Positions 17,558 through 27,573 of a stretch of 64,000 bases of DNA are shown here, piece after piece; the stretch's first letter is position 1; every line of letters begins with the position of its first letter. Source of the DNA: an uncultured Clostridia bacterium (GTDB taxonomy: Bacteria; Bacillota; Clostridia; Christensenellales; UBA1242). Location: positions 57,451 through 121,450 of the forward strand of contig CAKNGB010000002.1 of the NCBI GenBank assembly GCA_930971385.1, in the 5' to 3' direction. A model generated the notes under the pieces. It did no database searches. It saw nothing but the letters and a program-made list of their open reading frames with translations, and was not told the DNA's origin. A program made the position numbers and the translations under genes.

Positions 17558-17586
17558 ATTATACAACATATCAAAATAAAGTGCAA
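17558..17586 (-). promoter_or_regulatory. Consensus-like promoter on the minus strand
   Basis: Minus strand TTGCAC (17586-17581), 17-nt spacer, TATAAT (17563-17558). No long gene follows. Confidence 0.65.
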
Positions 17587-17742
17587 GCGTTTTCGCTAAA
17601 ATTTTCAAAATTTTTTTATTTTGCAAATACTTTAAATTTTAGCTATTTTCGACAGATTTCGACATTTGCATATAAAAAATGGCTAAAATTATCCTCTTTA
17701 AACAAAAAACTTTTTGATTTTGCAAAAATCTTTTAAATTTGT

Positions 17743-17771
17743 TTGTAAAATTGTGTGATTTAATTTATAAT
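17743..17771 (+). promoter_or_regulatory. Promoter of the phase-variable surface protein (leaderless)
   Basis: TTGTAA (17743-17748), 17-nt spacer, TATAAT (17766-17771), then exactly 6 nt (AAAAAT) to the ATG at 17778. No ribosome-binding site. From the small-transcript promoter to here (17587-17742) I see only AT-rich DNA. Confidence 0.75.
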
Positions 17772-17777
17772 AAAAAT

Positions 17778-19732
17778 ATGAAAAGATTATTTTTATTAAT
17801 TTTATCATTTATGTTTTTAGGTGGAGCGGTTTCATCCTCTGCCTTTTTTATAAATAATGGCATAAACATAGCCGACACCCAAACAAGCGGGGGGGGGATC
17901 GCAGCGACATTTTAAAAAATGACGAACAAATAAGTGACAAAAATCAAATAGATGATAATGAAGCGCATGCAAATGCTGATTATGTATATTTTTATTATTA
18001 TAATTACGCTTCCGGATTGACTATTGGAGTAAGTTTCCATAATGCTTATATTGATACCGATGTGACTGATAATGTAGAAGGTGGAGCTTCTGGTGTACCT
18101 GTAGACATCGGAAGCACGGTTACGGTTTGGGTGGTATCACTTGATGAAGGTTATATTTTTGATGGATGGTATGCTGGATCTGATTATAATAATTCACCTT
18201 TTATTACTGATGACTACACTTATACATTTCAAATAATTGAAGATGGTATGAGAATTTGCACAAAGACACATTTTAATGGTGTTTATATAGATTATTATTC
18301 AAATGATAGTAATAATGATTTTTATAGTCAAAAGAAAGCCTATGGTTCGACAGTATATATTGAATACCCAAGTTCTATTGGGTTTGGCAGTGAAAATTTC
18401 ATATGTTGGAATACTGAATCTGATGGTGGTGGGGTAAATTATTATCCTGGAGAAAGTTATAGTGACGATTTTGATTTGATACTCTATGCTCAATGGATTG
18501 AAAATTTAACAATCTCTTTCAACCCAAATGGTGGGCAAGGTGAAATGGAAAGTATGGAAGTGGAACCAAATGCCAGCGTGACGCTTCCAAAATGCACTTT
18601 CACAAGAACGGGATATGAGTTTGCAGGTTGGGCGTTGAGTCCAACTGGAGTGGTGATATATTCCGACGGGCAAACAATAACACCAACATCTAGCATGACG
18701 CTTTACGCCGTTTGGCGAGTGGAAGTTTACACAATCACACTTGATTGGCAAGGTGCAACTGGCAATGGTTGGGAAGTTATCTACTATAAATATGGCGAAT
18801 ACATGCTTTTTGATTCTGAGGCTTGCACAACTGGAATTTCTGGAAGTGCACTTTTAGCTCAAAAAACTCGTCCAGGTTATACTTTTGTTAGTTTCACAAC
18901 AAATGCTGACGGGTCTGGCACAGTGATGTTTCAGAATAGCGAATATCTGAATTTAAACACCATTGTTGCAGATGATATTTGGTATGCGCAATGGACGCCA
19001 AATGTTGAGGCAAAATATGATAGTGAGGGTGATTATTGGTATATTGAAAATGGCAAAATACCACAAACAAAGGTGACAGATAGCGGTTTAATAAGTTCAC
19101 TTAATTCGGCAACAACAAATGGTGCGAATTATTATATCGCAGGGCAGACACTGACAGCAAAGGTGTATAGCGGAAAGGAATATTGCAAATGGAATGGAAA
19201 CTGGTATGAAGTCGAGCCGATTAGGTGGAGATTAACAAAGGATAGCAATCAAACAAATGGTTATGGAACAACAACTGATATTAATGCGGTTTTGGCTGAG
19301 ATTGTGTTTGTTGGGCAATATTCAAGCACTTATCTAGGCTCAGGAGCAGGATATTCAACCACAGCGGTGGAGGAATTTAAGAAGAACGGAATTGATGAAA
19401 CCTATCTTGTGGACTATCAAAACGAGGCATATAACTTTGGCAATGGCACAACGATGTATAACCTATATAAAGATTACACAAATATGTTTGTGGCAAACGA
19501 AAGTGAGATAAATTCAGTTTCCACTACAACAGCAATAGAATTTTCCGATTTGGCAAAAGATATCATAAAGTCCTACGGCGGAACAAATGTATACTTCACG
19601 CGAGACCTTGGCTCGAATTACAACAACATTACTTGTTTTAATGAAGTGGGAGTTGATAGTCAACGCTTTGCCACAGACTTCCGCGGGGTGCAATTTACAA
19701 TCCGCTTCACAGAATATGCTTGTGTGGGTTAA
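17778..19732 (+). CDS. Secreted B-repeat surface protein, out of frame at a poly-G tract
   Basis: The ATG at 17778 opens a signal peptide (MKRLFLLILSFMFLGG...) ending near residue 22. The frame meets a run of nine G at 17889-17897 and stops at 17915, giving a 45-residue peptide. Ten (or seven) G would join it to the long frame ending at 19732, a 651-residue protein. That frame carries a clear Listeria-Bacteroides (InlB B-type) repeat (about 248-315: FNPNGGQGEM ... GYEFAGWALS ... LYAVW), two or three weaker ones, and a C-terminal domain with EPIRWRLT like other Clostridia surface proteins. No LPXTG anchor. I read it as a phase-variable gene, off in this sequence, or else as a sequencing slip or true frameshift. 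Confidence 0.75.
17889..17897 (+). repeat. Nine-G homopolymer (probable phase-variation switch)
   Basis: Nine consecutive G in AT-rich DNA, right after the signal-peptide region of a surface protein gene. Adding one G restores a 651-codon frame. Confidence 0.75.
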
Positions 19733-19752
19733 GTAAGTTTTAAACAGTAATG

Positions 19753-19782
19753 AAAGAGGATAAAATATCCTCTTTATTTTTA
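19753..19782 (+). terminator. Terminator after the B-repeat gene
   Basis: A 10-bp perfect stem AAAGAGGATA/TATCCTCTTT with a 3-nt loop, then ATTTTTA. Confidence 0.8.
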
Positions 19783-19803
19783 TGCCAAATTTTGTTTTAT
19801 ATA

Positions 19804-19846
19804 TTGCATACCACACAACATCTTGTGGTGTTATGTAATATTTTTT
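19804..19846. repeat. Dispersed palindromic intergenic repeat, copy 1
   Basis: TTGCATACCACACAACA and TGTGGTGTTATGTAA form an imperfect hairpin followed by a T run. The same motif recurs at 31911 and 53377. The rest of the gap up to 20072 has a weak hairpin with T tail (19923-19945) and a promoter-like TATAAT near 20026 before the collagen-like gene. Confidence 0.6.
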
Positions 19847-20030
19847 CTAATTTTTGATTTTATAAAAATTTAAATGTTTAAGACCATTTAGGCTTTATCT
19901 ATATTTGAAAATTTATTAGGATATACTTGTAAAAGTATTTTTTTTATCACGTCTATTGCTTAAATTTGATTGCATATATGTGTTCTTAACGATGAACTAT
20001 TTTAACAATAAGATTTTCTTTTTAATATAA

Positions 20031-22145
<2,115 letters not shown>

Positions 22146-22148
22146 ACA

Positions 22149-22195
22149 AAAAAAACACTCTTTTTTAGAAAAACTCTAATTAAGAGTGTTTTTTC
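22149..22195 (+). terminator. Terminator of the collagen-like gene
   Basis: Stem AAAAAACACTCTT/AAGAGTGTTTTTT with a 19-nt loop and T tail. Confidence 0.8.
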
Positions 22196-22250
22196 TATGC
22201 CAAATTTGAAAAATATGGTATAATATGGCTATCTTAATCTTGGAGGAAGT

Positions 22251-22874
22251 ATGAAATTTGAAGATATGAAAATTAATTGCCATAGTTCTATTTGCCTTGA
22301 CGGTAACATTTATATCGACCCTTTTAATGTTCAAGATTCGTTAAACGATGCCAAAGTGGTGTTTATAACTCATCCGCATTTCGACCATTTGGATGTTCCG
22401 TCGATAAGGAAAGTGTCGAACGATAAAACTATATTTGTTTGCACAAAAGATTCTGCCGAAAAACTTAGCACATTTGAAAATGAAAAAATTATTGTGAAGC
22501 CAAATGAAAAAGGCAAGGCAAACGGCGTGGAATTTTCCACTTTTCCTGCATACAACTTTGGTCATCACCACTTTAAAGAATATGGTTGGGTGGGGTATAT
22601 CATTAAAATTAATGGTGTTTCATACACGATTTGTGGCGACACTGACAGAACGCCAGAACTTGAAAGCGTGAAAACTGATGTGCTTTTCGTGCCAATTGGC
22701 GGAACTTACACTATGGATGCAAAAGAGGCAGGAAAACTTGTGAACATCATTAAACCGTCGCTTGCCATTCCCACACACTATAACTATATTTCTGGAACTT
22801 GTGGCAGGGAGGGAGAAAGAGAGTTTAAAGCTGTGGTTGATAAAAAAATTCCTATTAAAATTTTGGTAAAATAA
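22251..22874 (+). CDS. MBL-fold metal-dependent hydrolase
   Basis: A 207-residue metallo-beta-lactamase-fold protein. The metal motif is THPHFDHLD, with further ligands in FGHHHF, CGDTDRTPE and the late IPTHYN. It resembles the UPF0173/UlaG-like group of cytoplasmic hydrolases, whose substrates are mostly unknown. A TATAAT box at 22219-22224 and TTGGAGGAAG precede the ATG. It is monocistronic, ending in a hairpin shared with rpsT on the other strand. Confidence 0.88.
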   Translation: MKFEDMKINCHSSICLDGNIYIDPFNVQDSLNDAKVVFITHPHFDHLDVPSIRKVSNDKTIFVCTKDSAEKLSTFENEKIIVKPNEKGKANGVEFSTFPAYNFGHHHFKEYGWVGYIIKINGVSYTICGDTDRTPELESVKTDVLFVPIGGTYTMDAKEAGKLVNIIKPSLAIPTHYNYISGTCGREGEREFKAVVDKKIPIKILVK

Positions 22875-22899
22875 AAAAAGGCGCTTTTAAGCGTCTTTT
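22873..22899. terminator. Bidirectional terminator between MBL gene and rpsT
   Basis: AAAAGGCGCTT/AAGCGTCTTTT hairpin with one G-T pair. Runs of A before it and T after it suit both strands. Confidence 0.7.
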
Positions 22900-22905
22900 A
22901 AAAAT

Positions 22906-23175
22906 TTACTTTGCTTTCTTTGCGTCGTCAAGCAATTTTGCAAAGTGTGCTTTCTTACGATTTGCAGAGTTTTGATGAATTACATTCTCTCTTGCAGCAC
23001 TATCAACCAAAGAAGTGAGTTCTTTATAGATTTCTGTGGCTTTTTCAACATCAGTTGCAAGCGCGTCTTTAAACTTTCTTATGCAAGTTTTAATTTCAGA
23101 CTTAACAGAATTGTTAACAACTCTTCTTTCTTTTTCAATTAACACTCTTTTTTTTGCTGATTTAATGTTTGCCAT
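22906..23175 (-). CDS. rpsT: 30S ribosomal protein S20
   Basis: An 89-residue, basic, helical ribosomal protein (MANIKSAKKRVLIEKERR...), complete. The ATG at 23175 follows AAGGAG, and an in-frame ATG upstream lies before that site and is rejected. It is divergent from gpr, a classic Firmicutes arrangement. Confidence 0.97.
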   Translation of the reverse strand: MANIKSAKKRVLIEKERRVVNNSVKSEIKTCIRKFKDALATDVEKATEIYKELTSLVDSAARENVIHQNSANRKKAHFAKLLDDAKKAK

Positions 23176-23203
23176 GTCTTTCTCCTTAAAAAATTTCATA
23201 GAG

Positions 23204-23232
23204 ATTATAACATATTAAAAAGAAAAAATCAA
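23204..23232 (-). promoter_or_regulatory. rpsT promoter
   Basis: Minus strand TTGATT (23232-23227), 17-nt spacer, TATAAT (23209-23204). Confidence 0.75.
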
Positions 23233-23268
23233 CTTATTTTTTACATTTTTTTGGACAATATTATCTTT

Positions 23269-24030
23269 ATGATAGATTTATTAGATGAATGTGGCAAGGA
23301 TTTAGCGAATTGCGGGTATGAAACAGAAAAACTTGGGAAGTATGAAATCACTTCTTCCAAACTTTTTATCGACTCCGATGGCAAAGCAAAAAAACTTGGT
23401 TTCGATAAGGGACATTATTTTATTCTTAACGCTCCACTTCTTCTTGGGCTGAAAGAGGAACATTATAAAATTTTGAAAAATGAGATAAAAGCAAGAGTCA
23501 GCAACCTTTTTAAAATTAATAAAGTTAGAAAACAAAGCAAGATTCTTCTTGTTGGAATTGGAAATCCTGACATCATTTCCGACAGTTTCGGCGATGCGGT
23601 GATTAAGAAAATTGATATAAAGCCATTTAAGGAAGATAATCATATTTATAAAATTTCGCCAAACACCTTTTCAAACACTGGTATAAATGCTTATGAAATT
23701 ATTAGGCTTCTTGTGGAGGCGTTTGACATCTCTTTGGTTATTCTTTTCGATTCGCTTGCCACAACAAACATTGTAAGGCTTGGCACAAGTGTTCAATTTA
23801 ACGACGCAGGGCTGACTCCGGGAAGTGCGATTAATAAATTTGGCATAGCAATAAATAAAGAGAGTTTAAGTGTGCCTTGCATATCTGTGGGCGTGCCTTT
23901 TATGATTTCTGCTGGCGATATTTCAAAGCATGAGTCGAAAGATTTGATTTTGACAGAAAAAGATGTGGGTGAAAAAGTGGAATTTTTATCGGATATTGTG
24001 GCAGAAGTGTTTAATGATTTACTGGGTTAA
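23269..24030 (+). CDS. gpr: Germination protease GPR
   Basis: A 253-residue aspartic-type protease that degrades small acid-soluble spore proteins at germination. Recognisable blocks: LLVGIGNPDIISDSFGDAV, SPNTFSNTGINAYEII, ILFDSLATTNIVRLGTSVQ, DAGLTPGSAINKFG and VPCISVGVPFMI. It is about 100 residues shorter than Bacillus GPR, mainly in the C-terminal third. I start at the ATG 23269 (MIDLLDECGK); an upstream TTG in frame has no support. No Shine-Dalgarno site; the box GGACAATATTA just upstream partly resembles sigma-F/G -10 elements (weak). Divergent from rpsT as in Bacillus. Confidence 0.9.
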   Translation: MIDLLDECGKDLANCGYETEKLGKYEITSSKLFIDSDGKAKKLGFDKGHYFILNAPLLLGLKEEHYKILKNEIKARVSNLFKINKVRKQSKILLVGIGNPDIISDSFGDAVIKKIDIKPFKEDNHIYKISPNTFSNTGINAYEIIRLLVEAFDISLVILFDSLATTNIVRLGTSVQFNDAGLTPGSAINKFGIAINKESLSVPCISVGVPFMISAGDISKHESKDLILTEKDVGEKVEFLSDIVAEVFNDLLG

Positions 24031-24033
24031 AGC

Positions 24034-24176
24034 GAGGCGGGCGAAAGGGGCTTTTTGCTTAAAGTGATTTTTATGATTTTGCAAGTTTAAGAAAAGTTGA
24101 AAGTTTTGCTTTTTTTCCTTGCAAAAAGCCAGCGCGCAAAGCGCGCCCATGCCTTGCATGGACTTTCGCCCGCAAG
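24034..24176. other. GC-rich multi-hairpin element between gpr and murI
   Basis: This block of about 140 nt has nested complementary arms. GCGGGCGAAAG (24037-24047) pairs with CTTTCGCCCGC (24163-24173). GGCTTTTTGC (24049-24058) pairs with GCAAAAAGCC (24121-24130). GCGCGC-AAA-GCGCGC is at 24132-24146 and CCATGC-CTT-GCATGG at 24147-24161. Together they form a branched fold with an AT-rich internal loop. No reading frame is apparent. It may be a mobile REP/MITE-like element or a structured RNA. Confidence 0.6.
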
Positions 24177-24224
24177 CTCACCAAAGTTGTGTTTCAAAAC
24201 AAAATCAAATCATATATAATTTAT

Positions 24225-24944
24225 ATGAGAAAAGTGCTTTTGCTAGATAGTGGCTCAGGCGGAGTGAACATATTAAAAGAATGTGTGAAAGTTTGCCCAT
24301 ATGCTGATTATCTTCTTTTTTGCGACACAAAAAATCTTCCTTATGGCAGTAAGAGTAAGGAAGTGTTAATTGATATAACCTTTAAAAATTTGGATGAAAT
24401 TTATAAATTTTTTCCATATGAAATTGTTATTTTTGCTTGTAATACGATAACAAGCACAGTTATTGACGAGGCGAGAGTTAAATATCCCGATATAATTTTT
24501 ATTGGCACAGTGCCAGCCATTAAACCTGCACTTTTGAAATTTTCTCCTAACGAAATTCTACTTATTGCCACAGAGGCGACAATTAATAACAACAAACTAA
24601 TTTCAAAATATAGCGACAGTGAAATTAAATTTTTGCCTTTAAACACTCTTGCTCCACTTATAGACGAAAATTTGGATAATCTTGACGCATTACACGAATT
24701 TGTTAAACATAACATCACTGGCGAATTTAAAGCGTTGGTGCTTGGTTGCACGCACTATCAAGCACTTGAAAAGGTGTTTAAATCGTGTTTTAAAGATGTG
24801 GAGATTTTTGATAGCGCAAATGGTGTGGCAAGGAGGCTACTTTCGTTCATAAAAAAAGGCGAAGGCTATCAAGTGCAAATTATGTGCAATGATTTTTTCC
24901 TTCGCGATAAATTTTTATGGTATTTTTTTAATGGAGAAACTTAA
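24225..24944 (+). CDS. murI: Glutamate racemase
   Basis: A 239-residue enzyme making D-glutamate for peptidoglycan. Active-site motifs: DSGSGG (acid D8), ACNTIT (C72) and LGCTHY (C175). It is about 25 residues shorter than typical MurI at the C-terminus. I start at the ATG 24225, 4 nt after a TATAAT box (24215-24220) with no ribosome site, so it is a leaderless candidate. Its stop overlaps the end of the convergent DUF1846 gene by 4 nt. Confidence 0.92.
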   Translation: MRKVLLLDSGSGGVNILKECVKVCPYADYLLFCDTKNLPYGSKSKEVLIDITFKNLDEIYKFFPYEIVIFACNTITSTVIDEARVKYPDIIFIGTVPAIKPALLKFSPNEILLIATEATINNNKLISKYSDSEIKFLPLNTLAPLIDENLDNLDALHEFVKHNITGEFKALVLGCTHYQALEKVFKSCFKDVEIFDSANGVARRLLSFIKKGEGYQVQIMCNDFFLRDKFLWYFFNGET

Positions 24945-26458
24945 TCGTCAAATAGATTTGTTGTTAAAAACACTGGGTCACAAGTGATGTTTATGCCAAG
25001 TTTTTTAAGAGTGTTTTCCTCGCTGGATGGCAAAATGTAGGTGCAATGTGCTTCACAATTTTTGAGGTTTGGAAGCTCATCGATTGCTTTCTTAGCCTTA
25101 GGATTTTTTGCCGAGCAAATGGAAAGCGCCACCAAAATGTCGTCGATTGTTAAAAGGGTGGAGTGAGCTTTTAAGATGTTTGTGCGATATTCCACGATTG
25201 GCAAAAGGATGTCGTCAGTTATCACATCAAAATCGTCGCCAAGCCCAGCAAGTGTTCTTAATGCGTTCAAAACAACAGCGCCACTTGCGGTGATGATTTT
25301 TTTTGATTTCCCTGTCACAATTTCGCCGTCCGATAGTTCCAGTGCCACGGTTGGATAGCCACTATCTTTTGCGGTGTCGCGAGAAACTGAGATGACTTTT
25401 AAAAGGTCGTCGGTGATATTAACTTCGCTGACAAGCGATTTATTTCTTTCCAAAGTGTCGAAAGTTGCCAGTCCGCGCTTAAAATCACATTCAGCGCGAT
25501 AATAACGCCTTAAAATTTCTTTCTTGGCGGAAATTTGAGCGAGTTTATCGTCGATTATGGCATCGGCAATCATGTTCACGCCCATATCCGTTGGCGACTT
25601 ATAAATATCTTTGTTTGTGATTTTGTGAAGGATGCTTTGAAGAATTGGGAAAACGGCGATGTCGCGATTATAGTTTATGGCAAGTTTGCCGTAAGCATTG
25701 AAGTGGAAAGGGTCGATTTGATTGACATCTTGAAGGTCTGCGGTTGCTGCTTCATATGCGATGTTCACTGGGTGTTTAAGTGGCAAATTCCAAACTGGGA
25801 AGGTTTCAAATTTTGCGTATCCTGCTTTAACACCTTTCTTATATTCATGATATAACTGCGATAGACATGTTGCGAGTTTTCCACTTGATGGACCTGGCGC
25901 TGTCACAACAACGAGTGGGCGGGTGGTTTCAATATATGGATTTTTGCCATATCCCTCTTCGGAAACTATGGTTTCAACATCGTTTGGATAGCCCTTTGTG
26001 TAGCGGTGTATGTAAACCTTTTCTCCGCGTTGCTCCAATTTTTGCTGAAATTTCATAGCGCTTGTTTGACCTTTGAAAAGGGTGATGACAAAGGCAGAAA
26101 CATAAAGCCCAAGAGCGCGAAGATTATCCACAAGGCGCAAAACCTCGTCGGCATAGTTCAAACCAAGGTCTGCGCGAATTTTGTTTTTTTCAATGTCGTT
26201 AGCGCTGACGCAGAAAACTATTTCCGTTTTATTTTTCATTTTTTGAAGAAGTTTAATTTTGATGTTAGGGTCAAAACCTGGAAGCACACGCGCAGCGTGC
26301 AAATCGTCGAAAATTTTTCCGCCAAATTCAAGATAAAGTTTGTTGTTGAATTTTTTAATTCTTTTGTTGATATTCTCGCTTTGAAGTTTTAAGTAAAGTT
26401 CATTATCAAAGCAAATTTTTGGGTTTTTAACATTTTTTGTTTTCTTAGTGTTTTTCAT
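24941..26458 (-). CDS. DUF1846 (UPF0371) family protein
   Basis: A 505-residue cytoplasmic protein of the DUF1846 family, recognised by ICFDNELYLKLQS near the start, GGKIFDDLHAARVLPGFDP, HRYTKGYPNDVETIVSEEG, VVTAPGPSSGKLATCLSQLYHE and FPVWNLPLKHPVNIAYEAAT. The full family length is present. The structure-known members have a nucleotide-binding-like fold, but no reaction is established. The ATG at 26458 follows TTAGGAG; a TTG two codons earlier is less likely. Confidence 0.93.
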   Translation of the reverse strand: MKNTKKTKNVKNPKICFDNELYLKLQSENINKRIKKFNNKLYLEFGGKIFDDLHAARVLPGFDPNIKIKLLQKMKNKTEIVFCVSANDIEKNKIRADLGLNYADEVLRLVDNLRALGLYVSAFVITLFKGQTSAMKFQQKLEQRGEKVYIHRYTKGYPNDVETIVSEEGYGKNPYIETTRPLVVVTAPGPSSGKLATCLSQLYHEYKKGVKAGYAKFETFPVWNLPLKHPVNIAYEAATADLQDVNQIDPFHFNAYGKLAINYNRDIAVFPILQSILHKITNKDIYKSPTDMGVNMIADAIIDDKLAQISAKKEILRRYYRAECDFKRGLATFDTLERNKSLVSEVNITDDLLKVISVSRDTAKDSGYPTVALELSDGEIVTGKSKKIITASGAVVLNALRTLAGLGDDFDVITDDILLPIVEYRTNILKAHSTLLTIDDILVALSICSAKNPKAKKAIDELPNLKNCEAHCTYILPSSEENTLKKLGINITCDPVFLTTNLFDD

Positions 26459-26550
26459 ATCCAATCTCCTAAAAGTAATTATAACCTATCTTTCAAAAAA
26501 ATCATAACAATTTGAGGTATTTTTATTTTTTTGTGGTGCAAATTATATCT

Positions 26551-27105
26551 ATGGATATTAAAACATCACTTCTCCTTATCATTCCAGCATTTATTATCAT
26601 TCTTCTTATCTTCCCAATTTTTGTGGAGGCAAGACTTTCTTTTAATCCAATTTTAAATCGCGGAGTGGTTGCGCTTTTCATTTTTAAGAAGAAGATAATT
26701 TATTATTACATTGAATTCCATGGAAAATACATAACTTTAAAAAACGACACAGAAACAAAGCAAGAGGAAATCATGTTTGATAGCCCTCAATTTGCTATCA
26801 TCGAAGAATTTATTAAACAAGTGAAAGATAAGGTAAGGCTTAAACATCTTTTTATATACTATAACATCGGCTTGGGCGACGCGTTTAGGTCGGCTTTGCT
26901 ATGTTCAGCGTTTAACCAATTAATCAATTTTTTCTTCATTAATTTGAAAAGCAGAAAGCCCACTGCCTCACTTTGCCTATACGACACAGCTTCATATAAC
27001 CGCGAAATTTTTGAGGTTGCAGGTCGCATGAAAATTTCAATTTCTTTGTTTGATTTGGTATATTCTTTCATTTATTCAAGCATAATAGTTAAAAGCAAAA
27101 ACTAA
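26551..27105 (+). CDS. DUF2953-like membrane protein (YtfI-like)
   Basis: A 184-residue protein with an N-terminal transmembrane helix (about 5-25, then FPIFVEARLSFNPILNRG). A beta/alpha region and an amphipathic C-terminus follow. The position directly before ytfJ matches the Firmicutes ytfI-ytfJ pair, and the N-terminal pattern fits DUF2953. The start at 26551 lacks a ribosome site; an AT-rich -10-like box lies immediately upstream. Assignment rests largely on neighbours. Confidence 0.7.
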   Translation: MDIKTSLLLIIPAFIIILLIFPIFVEARLSFNPILNRGVVALFIFKKKIIYYYIEFHGKYITLKNDTETKQEEIMFDSPQFAIIEEFIKQVKDKVRLKHLFIYYNIGLGDAFRSALLCSAFNQLINFFFINLKSRKPTASLCLYDTASYNREIFEVAGRMKISISLFDLVYSFIYSSIIVKSKN

Positions 27106-27112
27106 GCTATAT

Positions 27113-27160
27113 ATTGTGTAATATGCAAGATAAAGCACAATGTGTGGTGTAGTATGCAGG
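27113..27160. repeat. Degenerate arm of the palindromic repeat family
   Basis: TGTGGTGTAGTATGCA (27143-27158) matches the right arm of the repeat at 31911. The left arm is poorly preserved. It directly abuts the ytfJ ribosome-binding site. Confidence 0.35.
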
Positions 27161-27168
27161 GAGGATTT

Positions 27169-27573
27169 ATGAAAAATTTTTCAGAAGATAGAACGGTTAA
27201 CGACCTTATCTCTAACGCTTTCGACAAAATTAAAACCATTGTTGACACAAGGACAATTGTTGGCGAAAGATTGGATTTAAGTGATGGAACAGTGATTATT
27301 CCAATATCTAAAGTGACGGTTGGATATGTGGTTGGCGGTGGAGAATATGCCGATTTATCTGCAAGACGCGTTGCTAATCACTATCCACTTTCTGGCGGTA
27401 GCGGTGGTGGCATGAGCGTGACGCCAGTTGGATTTTTAATTGAAAAAGACGGCGATGTCACATTTGTTAATGTGGAGAATAAAACTCTTTATCAAACCGT
27501 TTTAAATATGTTCAACACCTTTTTAAATGCTATGCAAAAGGAAGAAAAAGCGGAGGAGAAAGATGAAAAATAG
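27169..27573 (+). CDS. ytfJ: GerW/YtfJ family sporulation protein
   Basis: A 134-residue protein of the GerW (YtfJ) family, needed in Bacillus for spore germination. Diagnostic blocks: GERLDLSDGTVIIPISKVTVGY, GGEY, GGSGGGMSVTPVGFL and the C-terminal NMFNTFL helix. The ATG at 27169 follows GGGAGG. Its end overlaps dacB by 11 nt, so the two are translated together. Here the usual acidic tail is rich in Glu/Lys. Confidence 0.93.
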   Translation: MKNFSEDRTVNDLISNAFDKIKTIVDTRTIVGERLDLSDGTVIIPISKVTVGYVVGGGEYADLSARRVANHYPLSGGSGGGMSVTPVGFLIEKDGDVTFVNVENKTLYQTVLNMFNTFLNAMQKEEKAEEKDEK

